Positions 8,362 through 17,526 are shown, counted from the first letter of the stretch. The stretch is DNA of 38,643 nt from Prochlorococcus sp. AG-363-K07 (GCA_003280225.1 QCFO01000017.1:1-38643); one strand, 5' to 3'. The notes: a model not told the origin generated them from the letters alone. Program-made: numbers and translations.

Positions 8362-9294
8362 GTGTTTATAAGCATCGTTATCCCTACTTATAACCGCAGA
8401 TCAATTCTGGAGAAGTGTCTTTCTGCATTAGAAAATCAATTCTATAGCTCTCATTTAGAAGATTATGAAGTTGTAGTTGTTGACGATGGATCAACGGATG
8501 GGACCCCAGCATGGTTAAAAACAGAGGCCTCTCGTTTTCCGCATGTTCGACTTATTGAACAGGAGCACGGTGGTCCAGCATTAGGTCGGAACCTTGGAGT
8601 AGAGCACTCTCAAGGTGACGTAATTCTTTTTATCGATAGTGATCTTGTTGTTACTAACTCATTTCTTCAATTCCATTCAAGGGCACTGATGCGTGCTTGG
8701 GAGTCTCAAGGAAATAGATATTGTTTTACTTATGGCTCAGTCATTAATACATCTAATTTTGACCACCCCACATCAGAGCCACACAAACTCAGAGATATTT
8801 CATGGGCTTATTTTGCTACAGGAAATGTAGCGATCGATAAGCAGATTTTAGAGAAGGCAGGATTATTTGATCCAAGTTTCCGATTGTATGGATGGGAGGA
8901 TTTAGAGTTGGGAGAACGGCTTAGACATATGGGAGTAAAGCTTATTAAATGCCCTAATGCCGTCGGCTATCACTGGCATCCTGCCTTAAGTCTTGAACAA
9001 ATCCCTTCACTAATACGTGTCGAAAAAGAGCGTGCAAAAATGGGTTTGGTCTTTTTTCGTAAACACCCTACTCTTCGAGTTCGTTTCATCATTCAGTTCA
9101 CTTTTATTCATAGGATTCTTTGGGATTTGTTGACCCTTAGAGGATTGCTAAATGAAAGGAGTCTTAGGCCATTGCTTGTTTTCCTCATTCGACGCGGCTA
9201 TCCAGGTTTAGCAATGGAGTTACTTCGGCTCCCTCTGAATCGGATAAGCGTACGCGAAATGTTCAGAGAAGCTGTCATCAAGGGACTCATTTGA
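8362..9294 (+). CDS. Family 2 glycosyltransferase
   Basis: 310 residues. The GT-A nucleotide-sugar fold starts at once with FISIVIPTYNRR, followed by DDGSTDG at 41-47 and the metal-binding DSD at 92-94. A GWEDLELGERL block at 177-187 matches the acceptor/catalytic ED motif of the galactosyltransferase-like C-terminal part. No membrane helix is evident at the N-terminus; the C-terminal 70 residues are rich in Leu, Phe and Arg and may touch the membrane. It probably adds a sugar to a lipid or envelope glycan; donor and acceptor are unknown. Start is GTG at 8362 with the family motif beginning right after it, so it is well supported. Confidence 0.9.
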   Translation: MFISIVIPTYNRRSILEKCLSALENQFYSSHLEDYEVVVVDDGSTDGTPAWLKTEASRFPHVRLIEQEHGGPALGRNLGVEHSQGDVILFIDSDLVVTNSFLQFHSRALMRAWESQGNRYCFTYGSVINTSNFDHPTSEPHKLRDISWAYFATGNVAIDKQILEKAGLFDPSFRLYGWEDLELGERLRHMGVKLIKCPNAVGYHWHPALSLEQIPSLIRVEKERAKMGLVFFRKHPTLRVRFIIQFTFIHRILWDLLTLRGLLNERSLRPLLVFLIRRGYPGLAMELLRLPLNRISVREMFREAVIKGLI

Positions 9295-9346
9295 TCAGGC
9301 ATTTTGATAGATTGGGATAGTATTTACAAATCACGCACATCTGTCC

Positions 9347-9424
9347 GTTTCGGGTGATGGTTGGCTAAGTCAAGTATTTCCTTGACTACCTCACATACCT
9401 GGCAGATGGAGGCGAACCCGAAAC
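9347..9424 (+). promoter_or_regulatory. Structured leader upstream of rpsB (candidate S2 autoregulatory RNA)
   Basis: A perfect 9-base stem closes the region: GTTTCGGGT at 9347-9355 pairs with ACCCGAAAC at 9416-9424. Inside it, AGTCAAG (9368-9374) pairs with CTTGACT (9381-9387) around a 6-base loop, and CCTC (9389-9392) pairs with GAGG (9409-9412) with three more pairs above a bulge. The result is a three-way junction ending 9 bases before the rpsB ATG. rpsB is known to be autoregulated through its leader in some bacteria; the role here is inferred. No expression or covariation evidence is available. Confidence 0.45.
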
Positions 9425-9433
9425 CTCAAAACT

Positions 9434-10153
9434 ATGGCTGTTGTTACTCTTTCAGAGATGATGGAGGCTGGTGCTCATTTCGGGCATCAGACTAGAAGAT
9501 GGAACCCAAAAATGTCTCGCTACATATATTGCGCGAGAAACGGTGTTCACATTATCGATCTTGTAAAAACTGCTGTATGCATGAACAGTGCATACAAATG
9601 GGCTAGAACAGCAGCCAGGAGTGGCAAACGATTTTTATTTGTTGGAACTAAAAAACAAGCTTCTGAAGTTGTTGCAATGGAGGCAACTAGATGTGGTGCT
9701 GCCTATGTGAATCAACGATGGTTGGGCGGGATGCTTACAAATTGGACAACTATGAAAGCACGCATAGATCGTTTGAAGGATCTTGAACGTATGGAATCCA
9801 GTGGTGCTATTGCAATGCGTCCTAAAAAAGAAGCAGCAGTTTTGAGAAGAGAGCTTGAACGGCTTCAAAAATATCTCGGTGGCTTGAAAGGAATGAGAAG
9901 ATTGCCGGATGTTGTAGTACTTGTCGATCAAAGGCGAGAAACAAACGCTGTTTTAGAGGCTAGGAAGTTGGATATTCCTCTTGTATCAATGTTAGATACT
10001 AATTGCGATCCAGATCTTTGCGAGGTTCCCATCCCTTGTAATGATGACGCAGTCCGTTCAGTTCAATTGGTTCTAGGTAGACTCGCTGATGCAATTAACG
10101 AAGGCCGCCATGGTTCAAACGAACAACGCGGGGGAGACAATAGAGGGAATTAA
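9434..10153 (+). CDS. rpsB: 30S ribosomal protein S2
   Basis: 239 residues, typical of cyanobacterial S2. Conserved blocks: [22 protein letters not shown] at the N-terminus (split here: [16 protein letters not shown]), [32 protein letters not shown] and [14 protein letters not shown]2 sits on the back of the small subunit near the head and binds late in assembly. It is followed by tsf 72 bases later, the widespread rpsB-tsf pairing. A structured segment precedes it at 9347-9424. No strong Shine-Dalgarno sequence is seen just before the ATG, which is common in this group. Confidence 0.97.
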   Translation: MAVVTLSEMMEAGAHFGHQTRRWNPKMSRYIYCARNGVHIIDLVKTAVCMNSAYKWARTAARSGKRFLFVGTKKQASEVVAMEATRCGAAYVNQRWLGGMLTNWTTMKARIDRLKDLERMESSGAIAMRPKKEAAVLRRELERLQKYLGGLKGMRRLPDVVVLVDQRRETNAVLEARKLDIPLVSMLDTNCDPDLCEVPIPCNDDAVRSVQLVLGRLADAINEGRHGSNEQRGGDNRGN

Positions 10154-10177
10154 CATCCCTTAGTTCCCAAAATTTAT

Positions 10178-10195
10178 TTGCTCATTTTTGAGCGA
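10178..10195 (+). terminator. Weak hairpin in the rpsB-tsf spacer, possible attenuator
   Basis: GCTCA at 10180-10184 and TGAGC at 10189-10193 form a 5-base stem around TTTT, extended by a T-G and a T-A pair to 10178-10195. A T-rich stretch follows. The stem is short and AT-flanked, so termination would be weak at most; partial read-through between rpsB and tsf is a known arrangement in other bacteria. Confidence 0.3.
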
Positions 10196-10225
10196 CTTAT
10201 TTCTATTCTTTTATCTACAAAAAAA

Positions 10226-10882
10226 ATGGCGGACGTTTCAGCCAAGGTTGTTAAGGAATTGCGCGATAAGACTGGCGCAGGAATGATGGATTGCAAAAAG
10301 GCTCTGCTAGAGAACAAATCTGATATGAATTTGGCTATAGAATGGCTAAGGCAAAAAGGGATTGCAAGCGCTGAGAAGAAATCTGGACGCATAGCAGCAG
10401 AAGGCTCAATTGGTAGCTATATCCACACTGGATCCAGAGTGGGCGTGCTTTTAGAATTGAATTGTGAAACTGACTTTGTTGCTCGCGGTGATTTGTTCCA
10501 AGGGTTATTAAAGGACATTTCTATGCAGGTTGCGGCTTGTCCGAATGTTGAATATGTGCAGACTGGTGACATACCTCAAAGTGTTGTAGATAAAGAAAAA
10601 TCAATTGAAATGGGTAGAGATGATTTAGCAGGGAAACCAGATGAAATTAAATCAAGAATCGTAGAAGGCAGAATAGGCAAAAGGCTTAAAGAATTAGCTT
10701 TGATGGAACAACCTTTTATCAAAGATAGCTCCATGACGGTTGCTGAGCTTGTTAAGCAAGTGGCAGGGCAAATAGGAGAAAATGTTCAAGTACGTAGATT
10801 TACTAGATATACTTTGGGAGAAGGTATTGAAGTTGAAAAAACTGACTTCGCTGATGAAGTTGCTTCAATGCAAACTGTTTAG
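10226..10882 (+). CDS. tsf: Translation elongation factor Ts
   Basis: 218 residues from the ATG at 10226, the usual length for cyanobacterial EF-Ts. An upstream in-frame start at 10178 would add 16 residues with no family match, so it is rejected. The N-terminal UBA-like domain reads [19 protein letters not shown]; the core has [14 protein letters not shown], which carries the Asp-Phe pair that pushes into EF-Tu. EF-Ts exchanges GDP for GTP on EF-Tu. Last conserved segment [14 protein letters not shown] is present, so the protein is complete. Confidence 0.97.
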   Translation: MADVSAKVVKELRDKTGAGMMDCKKALLENKSDMNLAIEWLRQKGIASAEKKSGRIAAEGSIGSYIHTGSRVGVLLELNCETDFVARGDLFQGLLKDISMQVAACPNVEYVQTGDIPQSVVDKEKSIEMGRDDLAGKPDEIKSRIVEGRIGKRLKELALMEQPFIKDSSMTVAELVKQVAGQIGENVQVRRFTRYTLGEGIEVEKTDFADEVASMQTV

Positions 10883-10884
10883 TC

Positions 10885-12123
10885 TTGACTACAAGCAATA
10901 GCCGAAACCAAAGCAATATTGATCCATCTGAACAGTTAAAGCTGTTAACTGTAAAGTGTCAAAGAATAATACCAGATTTATACCGTGACTATGCTTTGTA
11001 TTTGCAAGTTCTCAGGTCTATCTTGCTCAGCAATATACGGAATTCGATTATTACGTTGATAACATCTCAACCTGGTCATAATATAAATATTTCCTCTGAC
11101 AGGTCCCAATCTTTTCAAAGGGTTGTCGATGAAATAGTTGCCAAGTGTTCTTCTTTGATCACAATTGAATATATCATTGATTTGGCTAACGAAATAGATA
11201 AAGAGAATCAGCATAAAATTGAAAATACTAGGATGAAACTTTTTCAGGGGCAAGTTAAGGAATCAAGTTCGTTCGGACATAAAGCAGAATCGAGTATTCC
11301 TTCTGATGATATATATTTGTCAAGCTATCCTCCTATAGAAAATCCATCTCAAATTGACAACTGGTTTTCAGCTGACCAATTTGGAGCTATTAGAGAAGCT
11401 CCAAAGACTGATTTATTGGATGATATCCCTGAGAATCTGACTGATTTTCAACATTATGAAGATGACAAAAATCAGCCAGAAAAAGAGACTTTTAAGCCTA
11501 AAGTTAGTTCGGAGAATCCTATCGATCTTTTGAAATCTCTTTTTTCTTTAGCGGGAACAAATTCTAATTCAGCCAATATAGTTGATGATAAGGAAGAACT
11601 TAGATCGGATTCACAAGAGAATAATATTGATCCTAGTCAACCCTCTTTGTTTGCATCATTAATGCCAGAGCAGCCTCAAGAATTAATGATATGGATAAAT
11701 GCCTTTGAGTATGCTTTATCAAGACGCCTTCGCAATTTATCTCATGCTCTCAACTTAGAATTACTTAAATCAGGCCTAGTTAATAGCATTGTCCCATTAA
11801 CCTTGTTGGATGCTGCTATATCAGGGCATTTAAGCTCTGAATATACTGATTCTAATCTTCTTAGATTAAACATCCCTATTAATCCGTCGATGACCGGAGA
11901 TGAAATAGAAATTTGTTGCCTTTTGATAAGACTTTCAGATTTAGAATTTGACAATCCTAAACTTAGGAAGTGTCGCTCAAGAATCAGGAAATATCATAAG
12001 GAAATAATTGTTATGGTACGTCAGCAGCGCTATTGGCAGGCCCGATCCGTTGCTAATGAACTTCATCAAAAGTGGTGGCAGAATCCTCCAGAGAAATCAG
12101 TAAAGAATCTACAGACTTCCTGA
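10885..12123 (+). CDS. Conserved hypothetical protein between tsf and recG
   Basis: 412 residues from a TTG two bases after the tsf stop. No family that I can name. Residues about 15-130 are helical and mixed-charge (begins EQLKLLTVKCQRIIPDLYRD). Residues about 130-245 are low-complexity, rich in Ser, Asp, Asn, Pro and Glu and likely unstructured. Residues about 250-400 form a second helical domain containing SRRLRNLSHALNLELLKS and a basic tail RIRKYHKEIIVMVRQQRYWQAR. No membrane segment or signal peptide. It overlaps recG by 52 bases, so the two are co-transcribed and probably co-translated. Position between tsf and recG is, as I recall, shared by related genomes, but no function follows from that. 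Confidence 0.8.
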   Translation: MTTSNSRNQSNIDPSEQLKLLTVKCQRIIPDLYRDYALYLQVLRSILLSNIRNSIITLITSQPGHNINISSDRSQSFQRVVDEIVAKCSSLITIEYIIDLANEIDKENQHKIENTRMKLFQGQVKESSSFGHKAESSIPSDDIYLSSYPPIENPSQIDNWFSADQFGAIREAPKTDLLDDIPENLTDFQHYEDDKNQPEKETFKPKVSSENPIDLLKSLFSLAGTNSNSANIVDDKEELRSDSQENNIDPSQPSLFASLMPEQPQELMIWINAFEYALSRRLRNLSHALNLELLKSGLVNSIVPLTLLDAAISGHLSSEYTDSNLLRLNIPINPSMTGDEIEICCLLIRLSDLEFDNPKLRKCRSRIRKYHKEIIVMVRQQRYWQARSVANELHQKWWQNPPEKSVKNLQTS

Positions 12124-14609
12124 GTCTAGATAAATTAAATGCTCTCCTTAAGTGGCTAAGACCTCTTCAAAAGTCTTTGTCAATAGAAGTAGAACGGGGT
12201 TTTCAGAACGTTTTAGGTCGAGAAGAAAGATTTAATTCATTTATGTCAAGAGAACTAGCTTCACCACCAGAGATTATTAAATTTGTTTGTGACTCTACGA
12301 AGACTGAAGAATTATCTAGCGGGTTTTCTACGTATGATCAAAGAGTTCAATCATCAAGAAGACGATTAGTTACCGAAACAAGACAATTCTTACAACGTAT
12401 TAATTGCCGTACTTCTGACTTGTTGAAAACTAAAAGTCGTTCCTTGAGACTTGAGAGTACTTATTTCAAAGAGGAGCCTAAATCTAGTGATCAATTTCCG
12501 GTAACTTTAGGTACACCTCTCATAAATGTTAAGGGAATTGGACCTAAATATTATGAGAGATTAGCAGTTTTAGGGATTTTCAAAGTTAATGATATTTTCT
12601 CATATTATCCAAGGGATTATATAGATTATTCATCATTACTAAGCATTAGTGAATTAAAGCCAGGTTTATCTGTAACTCTAATCGCATCTATACAAAGATG
12701 TAATATTTTTAGAAGTCCTAGAAATCAAAACCTTGTTATTCTGGAGCTTTATATTAAGGATATTACAGGTAAATTAAAAATTTCTCGTTTTTTTGCAGGT
12801 AGACGATTTACTCAACAATCTTATTTAGCCAAACAAAGAACTTTATATAAACCAGGAACAACTATAGCGGTAAGTGGTTCTGTAAGGAAAGGACCATATG
12901 GTACCACCATTCATGATCCTTTAATTGAAGTTATGGATGGAGTTAATTCTAAGATCAAATCTAAGACAATAGGTAGATTGGTTCCTATTTATCCTTTAAC
13001 AGATGGAATTTCTCCTCAGAAATTTAGAGATATTCTTTCCTTGCTTTTACCTTGTTCTAATCAGGTACAGGATCCTTTGCCATTATCAATCTTAGATAAG
13101 CTTTCTCTTCCTTCCAAGCCAAATGCAATTAAAGCAATACATAAGCCTTTCTCTTCAAAATCTTTAGAAATAGCTCGAAAAAGATTAGTATTTGAAGAGT
13201 TCTTTATGATGCAATTAGGACTCTTACGTAGGAGAGTTCAACTTCGAACTCAAGCTTCTCCAATATTGTCTTTTTCTGGTAATCGTGATGGTTTGGTTGG
13301 GACTTTTTTAGGGCAATTACCTTTCGAATTGACTAGAGCCCAGCAACGAGTTCTTAACCAAATTGAAGCGGATTTGCTTAAAGCAGAGCCGATGTCTCGC
13401 CTGGTACAAGGTGATGTTGGTAGTGGCAAAACTGTAGTTGCTATTGCTGCTCTTTTGAATGCTGTGCAATCTGGATGGCAAGGGGCGTTTATGGCACCAA
13501 CCGAAGTGTTGGCTTCGCAACATTATCGAACACTTTGTAAATGGCTTCCTCAGTTGCACGTCAATGTTGAATTTCTCACTGGTTCGACGACCAGAACCAA
13601 GCGCCGTCAAGTTCTGGATGATCTCAGTTCTGGAGCCGTCAATCTATTAGTTGGTACTCATGCCCTTATTGAGGATCCTGTTTCCTTTTTTCGCTTAGGT
13701 TTAGTTGTTGTAGATGAGCAGCATCGCTTTGGTGTGCATCAACGAAACCGATTACTTCAAAAGGGAATGCAACCTCATTTGTTAACTATGACAGCCACGC
13801 CTATACCAAGGACCTTGGCTCTTTCATTGCACGGCGACTTGGATGTCAGTCAAATAGACGAACTGCCGCCTGGTAGATCTCCAATCTCTACAACTGTTTT
13901 AGTTGGCTCAAATAGATCAAAAGCATATGATGTTATTCGTCAAGAGGTTAATAAAGGTCAACAAGCTTACTTTGTCCTTCCACTTATTGAGGAATCAGAA
14001 AATTTAAATCTAAGATCCGCTATTAATGTTCACAAGCAATTAAATGAAGATATCTTCCCTGACTTTACTGTTGGTTTGTTGCATGGTCGGATGAATAGCA
14101 GTGAAAAAAATGTAGTTATTGAGAAGTTCCTACAGGGTATTTGCCAAGTACTTGTTTCAACAACAGTTGTTGAGGTTGGAGTTGATGTACCTGGGGCTAC
14201 AGTCATGGTTATTGATCATGCAGATCGATTTGGATTGGCTCAGCTACACCAGCTTAGAGGTAGAGTTGGGAGAGCTGAACACAGCTCCTATTGTTTTCTT
14301 GTAACTGAAAGCACAAATTCATTAGCAAAACAAAGGTTGGGGTTTTTGGTAGATAGTAATGATGGTTTCGAAATCGCTGAGATGGATATGCAATTAAGGG
14401 GGCCAGGCCAGGTTCTTGGTACTCGTCAATCAGGCCTGCCAGATTTAGCTTTGGCTAGCTTGGTCGATGATGGAGGCATTCTCGAACAAGCACGTCAAGA
14501 AGCGAAAATACTTTTGTCTCTTGACCCCCAACTAGAGGAAAACTTAGCTTTAAAAACCTTGCTAGATGCTCACCTTGCTGAAGTGATTGGTAATGCAAAT
14601 TTGAATTAA
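12072..14609 (+). CDS. recG: ATP-dependent DNA helicase RecG
   Basis: RecG reverses stalled replication forks and branch-migrates Holliday junctions. Wedge/OB-fold region begins near LINVKGIGPKYYERLAVLG; helicase motifs follow: Walker A GDVGSGKT (about 446-453), MAPTEVLA, DEQHRFG (DExH box, about 548), TMTATPIPRTLA, GLLHGRM, and motif VI QLRGRVGR. Length 845 is longer than E. coli RecG (693), with about 150 extra N-terminal residues, a feature of cyanobacterial and plant forms. The GTG at 12072 is only the first start; it overlaps the previous gene by 52 bases and the true start may be somewhat downstream, since residues 1-20 are not family-like. Confidence 0.95.
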   Translation: MVAESSREISKESTDFLSLDKLNALLKWLRPLQKSLSIEVERGFQNVLGREERFNSFMSRELASPPEIIKFVCDSTKTEELSSGFSTYDQRVQSSRRRLVTETRQFLQRINCRTSDLLKTKSRSLRLESTYFKEEPKSSDQFPVTLGTPLINVKGIGPKYYERLAVLGIFKVNDIFSYYPRDYIDYSSLLSISELKPGLSVTLIASIQRCNIFRSPRNQNLVILELYIKDITGKLKISRFFAGRRFTQQSYLAKQRTLYKPGTTIAVSGSVRKGPYGTTIHDPLIEVMDGVNSKIKSKTIGRLVPIYPLTDGISPQKFRDILSLLLPCSNQVQDPLPLSILDKLSLPSKPNAIKAIHKPFSSKSLEIARKRLVFEEFFMMQLGLLRRRVQLRTQASPILSFSGNRDGLVGTFLGQLPFELTRAQQRVLNQIEADLLKAEPMSRLVQGDVGSGKTVVAIAALLNAVQSGWQGAFMAPTEVLASQHYRTLCKWLPQLHVNVEFLTGSTTRTKRRQVLDDLSSGAVNLLVGTHALIEDPVSFFRLGLVVVDEQHRFGVHQRNRLLQKGMQPHLLTMTATPIPRTLALSLHGDLDVSQIDELPPGRSPISTTVLVGSNRSKAYDVIRQEVNKGQQAYFVLPLIEESENLNLRSAINVHKQLNEDIFPDFTVGLLHGRMNSSEKNVVIEKFLQGICQVLVSTTVVEVGVDVPGATVMVIDHADRFGLAQLHQLRGRVGRAEHSSYCFLVTESTNSLAKQRLGFLVDSNDGFEIAEMDMQLRGPGQVLGTRQSGLPDLALASLVDDGGILEQARQEAKILLSLDPQLEENLALKTLLDAHLAEVIGNANLN

Positions 14610-14952
14610 GATTTCGTTTTCCACAGCCTAGTCCCCCTCTATTTGTGCATTTGACCTGTCAGGTTTACTCCACTCTTGTAACCATTTCATTGAAGTGTCG
14701 TTGCATCATTACTAGGCTCATCCATAGCCATATTCTGAGGGTTCTTATATTTCCAAATGGCAATCTCTGAAAGCGATTTGAGTGATCTGGTAGCCATATA
14801 TACTTTCGATAAGAATTACGTCGCGGTTTCGAAATTTGTTCTCTTCTGAGCATCCATTAATGTTTGCTGGTCAGTACTGAAATACAAGGCATGAATTTAA
14901 CCTGTGGAAAATCCCTGCAAATTTGTGGAAACTCTTATCCGTTCCTGAATTG
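14610..14952. other. Gap between recG and the dipeptidase gene, with DnaA-box-like sites
   Basis: The only stretch above 300 bases without a firm gene. It holds TTTTCCACA at 14617-14625, its reverse complement TGTGGAAAA at 14903-14911, and TGTGGAAAC (one mismatch) at 14924-14932. TTTTCCACA is the DnaA box form reported for cyanobacteria. A possible 62-residue minus-strand gene fills 14665-14853. No AT-rich unwinding element and no dnaN neighbour are seen, so an origin is not claimed. Confidence 0.45.
14665..14853 (-). CDS. Possible small protein, 62 residues
   Basis: ATG at 14853, stop at 14665, convergent with recG and divergent from the dipeptidase gene. The product is basic and aromatic, with SNRFQRLPFGNIRTLRIWL followed by a short hydrophobic stretch WMSLVMMQ. 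This composition is more protein-like than a random frame, and it fills a gap that otherwise has no gene. There is no clear ribosome-binding site and no family that I recognise. It could equally be chance. Confidence 0.35.
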   Translation of the reverse strand: MLRREQISKPRRNSYRKYIWLPDHSNRFQRLPFGNIRTLRIWLWMSLVMMQRHFNEMVTRVE

Positions 14953-15657
14953 ATGAAAAGAGCTTGGAATGCGGTCCCTATAAAGGACAACGCAGAATCC
15001 TTAGTTGAGCTAAAACCTCATTTTGACTGCATAGAACCTCACCCTTATCTCTCTCTTGGTGCACCATATGGTGAAAAATCAAATCCTTGGCGATTACGGA
15101 TTTCTGCGTTTCGTCGTTTGTTAAAGGCTCAAGAGTCCTTAGAAAATGAGGAGCCCGGTCTTTGTTTTGCTGTTTTCGATGCTTGGAGACCAGTCATTGT
15201 TCAGGAATTTATGGTTAATTATGTAATTAATGAACAATGTAAATTTAGGGGGATTAATCAAAATGATGAGAAGTATCAGACTGAAGTGAAATCACTTGTA
15301 GAAGAAGTTGGAAGATTTTGGGCACCTCCAACAGCAGACTCATTAACACCTCCGCCACATAGCACTGGAGGTGCTATCGATTTAACTCTTGCTAAGAAGG
15401 ATGATCATATTGCATTGAAAATGGGTGGTGAGATTGATCAAATTGATAATGTGTCTCATCCTAACTATTACGCAAAAGCTTCATTAGTTGACCCTCTTGC
15501 TAAAGAGTTTCATTTAAGAAGACTAATTCTGAGAAGAGTTATGTATCAAGCTGGTTTTGTTCAGCATCCCTCGGAGTGGTGGCATTTTAGTTTTGGAGAT
15601 CAACTTTGGGCATGGAGTAATAAATCTAAGTATGCCTTATATGGAGCTATTGATTGA
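14953..15657 (+). CDS. D-Ala-D-Ala dipeptidase, VanX/DdpX-like (M15D)
   Basis: 234 residues from the ATG at 14953; a TTG at 14923 would add 10 residues without family match. The zinc site of the M15D family is complete: HSTGGAID (His136, Asp143) and EWWHF (Glu208 catalytic base, His211). The transition-state arginine lies in DAWRP near residue 76-80. The family splits D-Ala-D-Ala into D-alanine, in cell-wall recycling or in glycopeptide resistance; no vanH, vanA or vanRS is near, so recycling or peptide use is more likely (inference). No signal peptide, so cytoplasmic. The last 11 bases overlap the 3' end of the convergent sulfite reductase gene. Confidence 0.88.
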   Translation: MKRAWNAVPIKDNAESLVELKPHFDCIEPHPYLSLGAPYGEKSNPWRLRISAFRRLLKAQESLENEEPGLCFAVFDAWRPVIVQEFMVNYVINEQCKFRGINQNDEKYQTEVKSLVEEVGRFWAPPTADSLTPPPHSTGGAIDLTLAKKDDHIALKMGGEIDQIDNVSHPNYYAKASLVDPLAKEFHLRRLILRRVMYQAGFVQHPSEWWHFSFGDQLWAWSNKSKYALYGAID

Positions 15658-17434
15658 TACTTAGTAGTAATTTTACTTGCTTTTCGCCAATATTATTTAT
15701 GTGATCACCAAAGCTTGTATTTTTCGCTGAATTCTTCCAACTTACTAGTAGTGGGGTTAATGTTTCTTCTAATTCATTGATTTTCATTTTAGAAGTGTAT
15801 GGCTTTGCGAGTCTTTCAAGATTCGGGGAGCCTCCAAGCCAAAGTTGGTATTGATCTACACCACTTCCAACTAGAGCTAGTTCTGCCATGTAAGGTCTTG
15901 CACATCCATTTGGGCAACCAGTCATTCTTATAAGTATTGACTTTTTAATACTCAAGTCATTCAGAAGTCTATCAACTCTATCTAAGACGTTAGGGAGATA
16001 ACGTTCTGCTTCGGTCATGGCAAGCCCACAAAGTGGAAGTGCAGGACACGCGATAGCTTTTTTCTCGAGTCTTTTGGGCTGTATCGATTTATTTAATCCT
16101 AAGGATATAAGTTCTCTTCTGATGGTTAATTTTTGGTGATCACCTATATTACACAGGAGCAAATCTTGATTCGGAGTTAGCCTTATTTCAAGCTGATATG
16201 TTTCAACTAGTCTCCTAAGCTCTTTTTTGAATTGTCCCTTTATCCTTCCTGATAAAAGGGGAATTCCAACAAACCAAATTCCTTTTGATTGTCTATGCCA
16301 ACCTAGATAATCTTCGAACTTTACTTTTGGTTCACGGCGAAGTTCTTGAATTGTCTTTGAGAAGTATTTCTCTTCTAATTCTCTCTTAAACCAAGTAAGG
16401 CCCATGTGGTGAAGTAAATATTTCATTCGAGATTGTCTTCTTAATTTTCTATTTCCAAAATCTCTCTGAAGCGCAAGTATCGAGTGGACTAATTCTAAAA
16501 TTTGATCAGCTGGTACATAGCCCAATGGATCAGCGGTTCTGGCAAAAGTGTCGTCATTGTTATGAGTCCGACCCATACCTCCACCAACATAAACATTGCA
16601 ACCTTCTAATTTCCCATTGCTTTTTGTAAAGGCAACTAGTCCTATGTCTTGAGTTAGAAGATCAACGGAATTGTCTCCTGGAACTGTTACCGCGCATTTG
16701 AACTTGCGAGGCATATACGTCGATCCATATAAAGGTTCCTTTTGATCACCACTAAAAATGTTTCCCTGAGATTGCTTTTCACGAACCTTTTGTACTTTTT
16801 GATTGGGCTTGATTTTGTACTTCAAGTCCCCGTTCACCCAAAGGTCTAGATAAGAATCTTGAGCTGCAAGTGGGGTTAATAGATCGGCAATATCGTTTGC
16901 TAGTTTTCTAGAAGCTGGATACCCACCATTTTGAAAAGGTGCTGCTGGTGCCATTACGTTGCGATTTATATCTCCACATGCGGCCAGTGTTGAACCCATT
17001 GATCTAACGATAGTTCCAATGACTTCGTTTAATTTCTCTTTTCTTATCCCATGCATTTGAAAAGCTTGACGAGTGGTAGCTCGTAATGAGCAATTGCCAA
17101 GGCGATCGGACAGATCATCTAGTGCAATAAATAATGATGCGGGAATTTTCCCTCCTGGGCTACGAAGACGCAGCATCATTTGCCAATCTTTGCCAAGTCC
17201 TTTCTTACGGTTCTCTCTATTGTCCTGTTGATAGCTGCCGTGAAATTTCAGTAATTGAACAGCATCGTTACTGAAATGATCATTTTCATTGACCAACTCT
17301 GAGGCTAGGGGTTCTAAGAGGTATTTGCTATCAGCTTTGAACTGTTCAAACTTAGAGCGTTCGCAATTGTTGGCAATGGAGGGAAACATAGTTTTCTTTG
17401 CCTCGCTGCCAGATTTATTCTCCCCTTCAATCAC
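15647..17434 (-). CDS. sir: Ferredoxin-sulfite reductase
   Basis: 595 residues. Reduces sulfite to sulfide with six electrons from ferredoxin, in assimilatory sulfur metabolism. Cysteines that bind the [4Fe-4S] cluster and siroheme are at 463, 469 (CPALPLC) and 507, 511 (CPNGC); the flanking MTEAERYLP and ARPYMAELALVGSG distinguish it from nitrite reductase. The siroheme-binding LRATTRQAFQMHG is present near residue 118. Length and both half-domains are complete. It is divergent from glyS, with 92 bases between starts, and convergent with the dipeptidase gene, whose end it overlaps by 11 bases. Confidence 0.94.
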   Translation of the reverse strand: MIEGENKSGSEAKKTMFPSIANNCERSKFEQFKADSKYLLEPLASELVNENDHFSNDAVQLLKFHGSYQQDNRENRKKGLGKDWQMMLRLRSPGGKIPASLFIALDDLSDRLGNCSLRATTRQAFQMHGIRKEKLNEVIGTIVRSMGSTLAACGDINRNVMAPAAPFQNGGYPASRKLANDIADLLTPLAAQDSYLDLWVNGDLKYKIKPNQKVQKVREKQSQGNIFSGDQKEPLYGSTYMPRKFKCAVTVPGDNSVDLLTQDIGLVAFTKSNGKLEGCNVYVGGGMGRTHNNDDTFARTADPLGYVPADQILELVHSILALQRDFGNRKLRRQSRMKYLLHHMGLTWFKRELEEKYFSKTIQELRREPKVKFEDYLGWHRQSKGIWFVGIPLLSGRIKGQFKKELRRLVETYQLEIRLTPNQDLLLCNIGDHQKLTIRRELISLGLNKSIQPKRLEKKAIACPALPLCGLAMTEAERYLPNVLDRVDRLLNDLSIKKSILIRMTGCPNGCARPYMAELALVGSGVDQYQLWLGGSPNLERLAKPYTSKMKINELEETLTPLLVSWKNSAKNTSFGDHINNIGEKQVKLLLSINQ

Positions 17435-17526
17435 GGCATAATATTTCTCCTGATTCAGCGTAGCTAAAACTCGAGTCTTTTTAAGGCCGACAGTTCAATA
17501 AAATGGAAGATATTTGAACTTGGGTC

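Noticed and set aside
8362-9294. Glycosyltransferase and Dev exporter as a new defence or natural-product system
   Set aside because: Families are ordinary envelope functions in cyanobacteria, and no biosynthetic core enzyme or defence domain is near.
14610-14952. Replication origin
   Set aside because: DnaA-box-like sites are present, but there is no dnaN neighbour and no evident unwinding element; only a weaker claim is made.
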